NCBI GenBank assembly: GCA_963573305.1
Contig: OY754339.1
Coordinates: 7,239,941 to 7,303,940 of the forward strand
Origin: Pyrrhosoma nymphula
Taxonomy: Eukaryota > Arthropoda > Insecta > Odonata > Coenagrionidae
DNA length: 64,000 nucleotides
Reading direction: 5' to 3'
Part shown: positions 57,721 through 64,000 of the stretch, in pieces
Position numbering within the stretch: the first letter of the stretch is position 1
How the letters are laid out: each line of letters starts with the position of its first letter
Made by a program: the position numbers and the translations under genes
Notes under the pieces: model-generated
Seen by the model: only the letters and a program-made list of their open reading frames with translations
Told to the model about the DNA's origin: nothing
Databases searched by the model: none

Positions 57721-58344
57721 GGATCGCGTAGGAAGATCGAGTGCCAGATATACATGGGCCAGGTAAAACGGGATACGAAATGGAAGAGCTACAATTTAAG
57801 GAGTTGTGCAAGGGACAGGTTCCGTTGGTGTGACTTAAGAGCGTTTAATTTTAAATTTTCATATCAAGTGATTCAACTAAAATATACTGGAGTACATATT
57901 TAGTTAGCCATAGAAGAAGGTAATTTACAACATAATGTGCAATTTAAACAATTGATTAGAACTGTTGTAATTGGAATAAAACTGCTGATCCGGGTGTGAC
58001 TCTTACAAATGACACTCAATAACATCTAGACTTCTTTAACCTGTTAACTCTGTGATAACCTTGAACATCATTAAACTCACTATTCACTCACAATAGTCAC
58101 TATTACGACATATCGTCTAAAAAAGATCCTTTTTGATAGAAATACATGCTGAAAGTTGGTAACATTTTCCGATTTTCGTACATTCTGTCCCCTTTTCACA
58201 TTCATTAATAAGTCGTAGACTTGCCGCCTGTGGCTTTTATACCCACGCCTTTGGCCGGCTTTGACTACCTCTAACAATGAAATGAACGTAATTTTCGACG
58301 CTTGTTACTCATTTCCGGTTTCTCCTCTCTCCCTGTATTTACAG
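57721..58344. other. Sequence upstream of the WDR7 exon; polypyrimidine tract at its end
   Basis: No exon or element recognised at 57721-58300. The last 35 bases (TCTCCTCTCTCCCTGTATTT then ACAG) are a strong 3' splice site. Confidence 0.5.
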
Positions 58345-58563
58345 GTTCGGACGCGAGCGGCGTGGACGGGTGTGGGGAAGGAGGGCGGAAGCCGCGCTCC
58401 CTGATGCTCCTCGAGAGCAACACGACGATGGAGGTGGCGCAGGTGCTGCTCTCGCTGCTGCACGCGTGGGGCATGGACCAGGACCTTGACCGAGTGTGCG
58501 AGAGCACCCTGGGCCTCCTCCGGCCTCTCCTGCCCGTCTCCTTCGGCCTCCTCTCCAAAGGAG
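58345..58563 (+). CDS. WDR7: WDR7 (rabconnectin-3 beta) internal exon
   Basis: Internal exon of 219 bases. A long pyrimidine tract and ACAG precede it; the donor is GAG|GTCAGT. It encodes a Gly/Ser-rich start, then LESNTTMEVAQVLLSLL, HAWGMDQDLDRVCEST and PVSFGLLSKG, and ends with one base of a Gly codon completed by the next exon. WDR7, called rabconnectin-3 beta, works with DMXL proteins in assembling and regulating the vacuolar proton pump (V-ATPase) on endosomes and synaptic vesicles; it has WD40 blocks at both ends and a helical middle. This exon belongs to that middle. Codon composition is much GC-richer than the surroundings, as expected for constrained coding sequence. The family call rests on the combination with the next exon. 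Confidence 0.88.
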
Positions 58564-58671
58564 GTCAGTTGTCGTCAATCCTTAAAATTCCATTGTTTTT
58601 CTTTCTTTTAAATCAGAGGAGAGAAATTATAGAAATTATATATAGAAAGAAAATATAAGTAGTATTCGAAA

Positions 58672-58804
58672 CCTAGTGTTGGAGGAGGATGCTGAAAATC
58701 AAATGGACGGAAAAAATAAGAAACGAAGAAGTATAGAGAAGAGGAAAGGACCATATTGTGGAGCACTATACAGAAAAGAAGAACCAGATGGTTTAGGCAC
58801 ACCT
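58672..58804 (+). pseudogene. LINE tail, left part, inside the WDR7 intron
   Basis: Frameshifted reading RMLKIKWTEKIRNEEV and an EEPDGLGT-like continuation correspond to the 'R-R-x-L-K-I-x-W-x-D-x-I-R-N-E-E-V' block of LINE family A type tails. It is separated by the hAT MITE from its right part at 59274-59470. Confidence 0.62.
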
Positions 58805-59273
58805 CATTGGCGGCCCCAAGGGGCAAGTAGGGGCAATTGCCCCCCCCCCCCACCCCACCCCCCCCCCCCCCCGACGCTCCCCCAAAACACGGCGTATGTC
58901 TTTGTCATGGACCTTAAATTAAAAGCCTAAATTATTTTGTTGCTTTTTTTGTTGTTGAAGTTTTGGTTATTTTACTTTAAAATCCAGTTAACTTTTATGC
59001 AAACTAAAACTTTTTAAAACCACGAGCTAAATGCGAATGTAAATAATGGTAGTAATCTAAAAGGGAAATATGCATTTTGTTAAATTTTGCTCTTTCTAAA
59101 AGGCAAACTGTTGCTTCCGATCCACTTAATATAACGCGCCATTTTGAACATAGTTTGTTATGAATTTCCGGGACGAGACCCACGAACACATGCATTTCCT
59201 GGGGGGGTATTCCAAATATACCCCAAAATCCGCTGGTGCAACCCCCCGAACCTCTGGTCTGGAGCCGCCAATG
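58805..59273 (-). mobile_element. hAT MITE, 469 bases, with C-rich tract
   Basis: CATTGGCGGCCCCAAGG at the left and GAGCCGCCAATG at the right are inverted repeats of 10 perfect bases plus near matches. GCACACCT precedes and GCACATCC follows, a 6/8 match for an 8-base hAT duplication. A C-rich run of about 30 bases lies at 58841-58872. Same family as 4358-4774 in the opposite orientation. Confidence 0.85.
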
Positions 59274-59470
59274 GCACATCCTGAGGCTCAATGGGTTTGT
59301 GAGAGTAGAAGTGAAGGAAAAATAAGAGGGTAGAGTCCCGAGACGTAGGTCAAGGGAAGAATAAATAGACTAAATAATGAGGAAAGTACAAACATTAGGA
59401 AAACGCTACCACCGAGTGAAGAAACTAGGATTAGATAGGGAAGGATACAGTCAACCAATGCCTTTCGCTG
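59274..59470 (+). pseudogene. LINE tail, right part
   Basis: Continues the fragment 58672-58804: the frameshifted reading gives NIRKTLPPSEET-like and DREGYSQPMPF-like pieces, the end of an ORF2 tail. Dead. Confidence 0.5.
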
Positions 59471-59650
59471 AATGAAAAAAAGATTTAAAAAATGGAATAA
59501 AATACTTTCAGGGTACCAACCCCGTTGCCTAAATAAAATATAACGCTGAGATGAAGAAAGAAATCAAACAATGTCAGGGTAACTTTGCGAAATTTCTCCA
59601 AGATGGAAAAAGAACAAACTTTGCGAATTTCACTTGAAAGTTTTTTTTAT

Positions 59651-59692
59651 TCACGACCAGGGTTTCGACAGTTTATGTCATCTTCAGGTGAC
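59651..59692 (-). ncRNA. Hammerhead-like motif (candidate), left arm
   Basis: Minus strand: UCAC, CUGAAGA, one extra U, stem GACA/UGUC with loop UAAAC, GAAAC, CCUG turn, GUC, GUGA. UCAC and GUGA pair as helix I. The U7 to A change is at a variable position; the extra U is not canonical. Confidence 0.4.
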
Positions 59693-59730
59693 ACTGAAGA
59701 TGACATTAACTGTCGAAACCCGGGTCGCGA
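59691..59730 (+). ncRNA. Hammerhead-like motif (candidate), right arm
   Basis: Plus strand: ACA, CUGAAGA, one extra U, GACA/UGUC stem, GAAAC, CCGG turn, GUC, GCGA. The inverted partner of 59651-59692. Confidence 0.38.
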
Positions 59731-60069
59731 ATAAAAAAACTTTCAAGTGAAATTCGCAAAGTTTGTTCTTTTTCCATCTTGGAGAAAGAAAGACTAGAGG
59801 TAGAAAGGGCACGGCACGTGTAAGAGTCTTTTGGATTTTCTCTGACTTTCATCATAACCTACCTTTAACCGGTAGATTACTCAGATGATGATGATTAATT
59901 TGGACAAATTCGATATATATACTCAAAACATTCGCCCGCGACTGTTGTGCTCTCACAGAATGCCACCTACCGGTAGGTTGCAAAACATTTCACCAGCGCA
60001 CATCGTTCCATTGAACGTCGTTCGTGTTTGCGCTCCCCGATGCTCGCTAACTTCTAACACCTTGAATGG

Positions 60070-60200
60070 AGAGTTCCCAATGCTTCACTTGTTCATTAAA
60101 TTCTCAAGTGTCGTTCACTGTGGCAGCCTCCAAACTCTGGAATGGATTGCCAAACCATGTTAAAGGTCAATGAAAGTATTCAGAAAGAGGCTTTGGAGCC
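60070..60200 (+). pseudogene. CR1/L2/Jockey-type LINE ORF2 C-terminus
   Basis: The frame around 60110-60165 reads VSFTVAASKLWNGLPNHVKG, the common end of these ORF2 proteins ('S-F-x-V-x-A-x-x-L-W-N-S-L-P-x-x-V/L-R'). A stop follows soon after, then a diverged frame with FRKRLWSLL. The 3' untranslated part forms the tandem array that follows. Confidence 0.68.
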
Positions 60201-60560
60201 TTTTAAGCAATGATAATAATTTGTAGCTACAGTTGTATAATGTAAAACTATATATTGCCAAAGTATTTATTGTATAAGTATTGTAATATATTGTAGTCGA
60301 TCACTGAAAGTGTTCAGAAAGAAGCTTGGAGCCTTATAGGCAGTAATATTAATTTGTAGCTACAGTTGTATAATGTAAAACTATATATTGCCAAAGTATT
60401 TATTGTATAAGTATTGTAATATATTGTAGTCGATCACTGAAAGTGTTCAGGAAGAAGCTTGGAGCCTTATAGGCAGTAATAATAATTTGTAGCTACAGTT
60501 GTATATATTGTATAAGTATGTATTGCTTAAGTAATTATTGTGTAAGTATTTAACATATTG
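60166..60560 (+). repeat. Tandem repeat, unit about 133 bases, nearly 3 units
   Basis: Units begin GTCGATCACTGAAAGTGTTC (60296, 60429; diverged at 60166) and contain AAGCTTGGAGCCTTATAGGC and TTGTAGCTACAGTTGTATAA. Derived from the LINE 3' region just upstream. Confidence 0.88.
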
Positions 60561-60831
60561 TAGCCATTGCATAAGTATATTATAAGTAATTGTTATATTT
60601 GTCAATACCACCCTGAACTCATATGCTTGCTTACAATCCATTTTAAGTAATATTTTTTTAGATGTATTTACAGTTCATTTTGCAATCTTATTATTGTATT
60701 GCGTTATTTTTTTCTGCTCAAAAGGAGAGCAACTCCTAGAGCAATATTATTAAGTGTCCCCTTAAAGGCTCTATAGTTCCCCCCCTCTTGAGTTCTCCCA
60801 TGCATGTCGATTTCCTTTTTTTTTGTTTCAG

Positions 60832-61189
60832 GATACATGAGCCTGCTGCTCCCCACAGCTCTCTCCAGGGACCCGAGTGTTGCTCCCATCGGCGCCCCGG
60901 GAGCCTTCGACATGAAGGCTTCTTCCGAGTCGAAGGCAGGACAAGCGAGCCAGACGTTGAAGCAGCGGGCTTGGGGAATGGGTGGGCGTCCCCTGGAAGC
61001 CGACCTGCCTCCCGAAATGGTCGAGTTGGAACGAAAGACGAGAGCTTTCACCGCGCGAGAACACTGGGAACTGTCCACGACGATGACAACGAACCACCTC
61101 TTGGCTGTCGTTGCCCTGGCCAACACGCTCATGTCTATGAATAACGCGACATTTGTTCCGGAGCAGGAGAGGAGACGCAAGCTTCATAG
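60832..61189 (+). CDS. WDR7: WDR7 (rabconnectin-3 beta) internal exon
   Basis: Exon of 358 bases after TTTTGTTTCAG; the donor is CATAG|GTAGGA. With the preceding exon the reading is KG[G]YMSLLLPT. The middle part AIGAPGAF to KQRAWGMGG is low-complexity and likely a flexible linker. The last third has REHWELSTTMTTNHLL, VVALANTLMSMNNATF and a basic end, EQERRRKLHR. The stretch H-W-x-L-S-x-x-x-T-T-x-H-L-L-x-x-V-x-L-A-N-T-L-M-S-x-x-N-A-T-F is the feature I recognise from WDR7 proteins, so the assignment is firm. The exon ends with two bases of an Arg-type codon. Next exon uncertain; see 61770-61794. Confidence 0.93.
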
Positions 61190-61769
61190 GTAGGATGAAT
61201 GACTGTGAATGACACTGAACTTGAATTATTTCTATAAATAACTCATCCGTGATTTCTGCCCGTGGATGATATCATCAGCAGTCATCAATACGAAGATTGC
61301 TGTGGGGAATTTCTCCAATCCGTTCTTTTTTCAGCTTGCCGCTTTATTCATTTGTAATTTCTTATTTTTACACTACTCATAATTAAGTTGACCACGTGTA
61401 TCGCTTTGGCAGGGACAGTACTGGTGGTTGGTTTTTGTCCCGGTGTCCCGAAACGTTAAAAAAAACTAATTTATGCTGGTCTGTAGTTTATTGCTGCCAA
61501 AGTTTCGATAAAATCATTCATAGATGTGAGGGGATAAAGGAAACTTACCTAATAGATGTGCCCAAAATGGACGGAATGAAATACCGATAGAATACGGTTG
61601 TCTTCTCTTCATGTGTCATAAAAGTAGGTAAAATAGATTATACGTCTGCTGTGTGTGTTCTTTTTTTGTATAGAAATATTCGTAATTTAAATCATAACGA
61701 ATTTTTTTCCTCCAATAAATTAGTAAATATTTGATATATTCTTTATTAATTGCCTACGGTTGTTCTTAG
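61190..61769 (+). other. Putative WDR7 intron with a LINE tail at 61267-61385
   Basis: Starts GTAGGA. It contains an inverted LINE family A trailer (CAGCAGTCATCAATACGAAG). If the micro-exon is real it ends at TGTTCTTAG (61769); otherwise the intron continues past the window. Confidence 0.5.
61267..61385 (-). pseudogene. LINE family A 3' trailer, minus strand
   Basis: ATCATCAGCAGTCATCAATA, then GAAGATTGCTGTGG, matching the trailers at 9060-9110 and 15060-15110 in inverted orientation. Non-coding fragment only. Confidence 0.6.
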
Positions 61770-61794
61770 GAAAGTTGCAGCGTCTGAGGCAAAG
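61770..61794 (+). CDS. Candidate 25-base WDR7 micro-exon
   Basis: TTGTTCTTAG precedes and GTAAGT follows exactly. In the phase left by the previous exon it reads [AG]G AAA GTT GCA GCG TCT GAG GCA AAG, giving KVAASEAK with no stop, ending on a codon boundary. This is a plausible continuation of the basic linker after KLHR, but a match to a real WDR7 protein at this point could not be checked. It could be chance. Confidence 0.35.
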
Positions 61795-61924
61795 GTAAGT
61801 TGAATCGCGTTGAACCTAAAGAGTGACAATTTGTCCACCGCTTCGCTAGATCAGAGCAATAGGTCTGGAGTTGATAGATGATAGTAATAGGCCTATACTT
61901 CAGTATAACCAAGAGTTTTTTTTC

Positions 61925-62014
61925 TCTTTTGTTTATTGATATTACTAATAAGGACACGCATGCAAAGTTTAGCGCAAATCTCTACATTAGCAAAAATCGC
62001 TCCAATGACCTTAA
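61925..62014 (-). mobile_element. MITE family B terminal fragment
   Basis: ACGCATGCAAAGTTTAGCGC, AAATCTCTAC, AAAAATCGCTCCAATGACCT then TAA: the inverted left end of family B (compare 14140-14203). Confidence 0.65.
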
Positions 62015-62728
62015 GAAAGTTCCTCCGCGACTGTCAGTCAAGACAAATACTCAATTTCAGTTTTTCGTCGCTATTGATGAATAGATATCGCTTTAATTGA
62101 TGACTAGCAGACCCGCTGCCCTCTTTGCAGGACGTCTCTGTCTGGTGTGCTCTAGAGGTGAACTTGGTGTTTTTCCTTTTTATTTGCACTACTCAAGTGG
62201 ATGCAGTGGGAAATTATGCTAAATGAGTGTATATGTATCCCAAAAATTATAAAAACATTGAGAATAGTTTTTGAAACATAAGTAAACATTTGGGAGTAAA
62301 AAAAGGCAAGCAAGGGTTTTCTGTGATTATATTGATATCAGATTTAGTTAACATGGTTGTATCTGACGCATAAAACCATTAGTTGCTTCCTAACTAGCCG
62401 TAATTTCCCTCAGTTCGAAATGAAAAAAAAGAGAAACTACGTTTGTTTACATTGGGATCGTCTGATTCCATCACTGGCGAATAGTGGCGCCGCAGTTGGC
62501 AGCTTCAAAAAAGGTATCACGCCGAAGTTGGAAGCCTGTTATCCTTAAAATTCTAGTATCCATGGTTATATTATTAACGTCAAACAGAGGACAATATTTA
62601 TCTATAAGAATGTAGAATACGAATTAAAACATATCCTAAGGTTCCATGGTTCCAAGCTCGACTATGTGGAAGTTGAATTTCACAAATGAAAAAGTAACTT
62701 GGTTTCCTTCCACAGATTTGTTTTCCTG

Positions 62729-62768
62729 GTACGACATGTTTCGACACAGCGGTGTCATCATCAGGTAC
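62729..62768 (-). ncRNA. Hammerhead-like motif (candidate), left arm
   Basis: Minus strand: GUAC, CUGAUGA, one extra U, stem GACAC/GUGUC with loop CGCU, GAAAC, AU, GUC, GUAC. GUAC pairs with GUAC as helix I; helix III would be only A-U and C-G. Best-formed motif of the set with 63049-63088. Confidence 0.45.
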
Positions 62769-62805
62769 AAAGTTTTAACAATTTCCAAGAGATGTATATA
62801 TACTC

Positions 62806-62840
<35 letters not shown>

Positions 62841-63048
62841 CAATTAGCGATGCGCGTGAATGGATTAACGAGATTCCCACTGTCCCTATCTTTAAGGGAC
62901 TTAAAGTGGGAGAGGGGGGAGGGAGAAGGGGGTGTTGACGAGGTATTTTCCCCCTCTCCTCAACACCCCCTTCTCCCCCCCTCCCCTCTCCAACCTTCCA
63001 CCAAGTACCTTAAGAGTGTATATACCTCTTGGAAATTGTTAAAACTTT

Positions 63049-63088
63049 GTACCTGATGATGACACCGCTGTGTCGAAACATGTCGTAC
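63049..63088 (+). ncRNA. Hammerhead-like motif (candidate), right arm
   Basis: The inverted partner of 62729-62768, identical in core and stems on the plus strand. Predicted cleavage would follow GUC at 63082-63084. Confidence 0.45.
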
Positions 63089-63139
63089 CAAGAGAATAAA
63101 TCTGTGGAAGGAAACCAAGTTACTTTTTCATTTGTGAAA

Positions 63140-64000
63140 ACATATCTAATCCATTTTACGGGGAAACCACCTTAACTTTACAAAAGAGGTCGTTGAAATG
63201 TTATTTAATATGGATTTATAATTTTTGTACCAATTGATGTATGTTTTGACCACTTTCAATAATTTCTTCTTTTGACCAATTGACCGAAACGCAACAAAAT
63301 AAAAGAAGAAATTTTGTACCAATTTTCGAGTATCCCTGAGCCGTTCAAATGAGCATTTGTTTAACAGTTTAGCAGGGCAGCCAACGTTACTGTGGAGCAT
63401 TGATGTGCGTACTTGTATGCTCCAGATCACCTACCAGTGAAGTCACGGTTAGGAAATATATATATATATATATTACAACTTAATTGCCTGGCATTCCATG
63501 GCGTTGACAAAACGCCAAATGGTGAAGTCATTCCAATAGAGCTATCTAATGCGGACGAAATCTATCCGCGTAAATGATATATATATTTACGTTATTCTGT
63601 GAAACACTCATGGCGATAATATTCCCCATTTCTACCGCAAATGATATGTTTTTGTTCAAAAGTAAAGTAGGAACGCAAGCACATAATTCGTCACAATAAT
63701 ATGCAGTGAATTGAATAATAAGTTTAGCGACATACCAAGATGAAGGATGGAGGTGAAGGAAGGTTCAAAATTTGTTGACATTTCAAATCAGAGATGATGG
63801 ACGCATTATGCAGGAAGCTAAAGAGTTATTTTTGGAGCCACAAAAAAGGTTGCGGCGATTAAAGACAGGACAGGAAATTCACTCATCTTTCCGAAAGTTA
63901 TTTATGACAGGCAGAGTGAGCTGTTAGGTAGATATATATAAGACGAAACGTTTGCACGACATTTTTGGTGTTATTAGTAGAATCTGCGAATAAGATTTCA
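63140..64000. other. No recognised gene; MITE end and short TA runs
   Basis: GGAAACCACCTTAA at 63162-63175 resembles a family A right end without the rest of the element. Short (TA)n at 63459-63472. No exon of WDR7 recognised up to the window end. Confidence 0.4.

Larger units (their letters stand above)
59593..59787. mobile_element. 195-base near-perfect palindrome with hammerhead-like motifs on both strands
   Basis: TTTCTCCAAGATGG at the left pairs with CCATCTTGGAGAAA at the right. AACAAACTTTGCGAATTTCA, ACTTGAAAG, TTTTTATTC, GTTTCGACAGTT and TCTTCAGGTG pair through to the centre near 59690. Each arm carries a hammerhead-like motif (59651-59692 minus, 59691-59730 plus). Located in the WDR7 intron. 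Confidence 0.9.
58564..60831 (+). other. WDR7 intron, 2268 bases, phase 1
   Basis: Starts GTCAGT and ends TTTTTTTTGTTTCAG. It contains a LINE fragment split by a hAT MITE, a 195-base palindrome, and a LINE tail with 133-base tandem repeats, listed separately. Confidence 0.88.
62678..63139. mobile_element. 462-base foldback with inverted hammerhead-like motifs (Penelope-type)
   Basis: Outer arms (TTTCACAAATGAAAAAGTAA, CTTGGTTTCCTTCCACAGAT, TACGACATGTTTCGACAC, CAGGTACAAAGTTTTAACAA) are nearly identical inverted copies about 145 bases long. An inner G-rich stretch (62908-62935) pairs with a C-rich one (62950-62992). About 90 bases between are present only on the left. Confidence 0.92.

Noticed and set aside
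58271..58578. Minus-strand Arg/Ala-rich frames over 58345-58563
   Set aside because: Antisense shadows of the WDR7 exon.
60704..61187. Minus-strand frames of 158 and 119 codons over the WDR7 exon
   Set aside because: They are antisense shadows of the GC-rich coding exon at 60832-61189.
62729..62768. Canonical hammerhead ribozyme
   Set aside because: There is an extra base between CUGAUGA and helix II and helix III is only about two pairs; reported only as a hammerhead-like candidate.
63162..63175. Further family A MITE
   Set aside because: Only the terminal GGAAACCACCTTAA is present; no matching interior or opposite end was found.

Overview
This is nuclear DNA from an animal with a repeat-rich, AT-rich genome, most likely an arthropod and probably an insect. 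Three things support that. There are spliced exons with GT/AG boundaries and pyrimidine tracts. Their product is closest to animal WDR7 (rabconnectin-3 beta; Rbcn-3B in flies). Almost everything else is degraded transposon sequence, including Transib, hAT, piggyBac-like, Penelope-like and LINE elements and tRNA-derived SINEs. The species cannot be fixed from the window. Nothing bacterial, no CRISPR array, no rRNA and no convincing functional tRNA gene was seen.

Host gene. The only host coding sequence recognised is on the + strand at the right end: exons 58345-58563 and 60832-61189, plus a possible 25-base micro-exon at 61770-61794. They join in a consistent reading phase and encode part of the region of WDR7 between its two WD40 blocks. 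No other WDR7 exon was recognised in the 58 kb upstream, so that stretch is either a very large intron, holds divergent exons I missed, or is partly intergenic.

Layout. 1-9.1 kb: TIR and hAT MITEs, a 59-base tandem repeat and LINE tails. 9.1-17 kb: inverted LINE tails, a 300-base foldback with 21-base internal repeats, tRNA-SINEs, and two MITE families whose ends both read TTAAGGTGG. 17.3-23.8 kb: two hAT-type elements with apparent 5-base target duplications, one with a decayed transposase tail, the other with a LINE endonuclease fragment inside it and a tandem duplication across its end. 25-27.6 kb: more TTAAGGTGG MITEs. 31.46-34.85 kb: a complete-ended Transib element with 5-base target duplications, 23-spacer RSS-like ends and a transposase frame broken only by four stop codons. 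35.7-36.8 kb: a piggyBac-like non-autonomous element. 39-54 kb: palindromic and foldback elements, several carrying hammerhead-like motifs of the kind associated with Penelope-like elements, plus a palindrome made from a mariner-type transposase tail. 54-57.7 kb: SINEs split by hAT elements. 58.3-61.2 kb: WDR7 exons around an intron full of LINE and hAT pieces and a 195-base near-palindrome. 62.7-63.1 kb: a 462-base foldback with two inverted hammerhead-like motifs.

No multi-gene pathway is present. The strongest results are the Transib element and the recurrent hammerhead-like motifs. All boundaries come from reading the sequence by eye; family names rest on terminal motifs and remembered protein signatures, not on searches.
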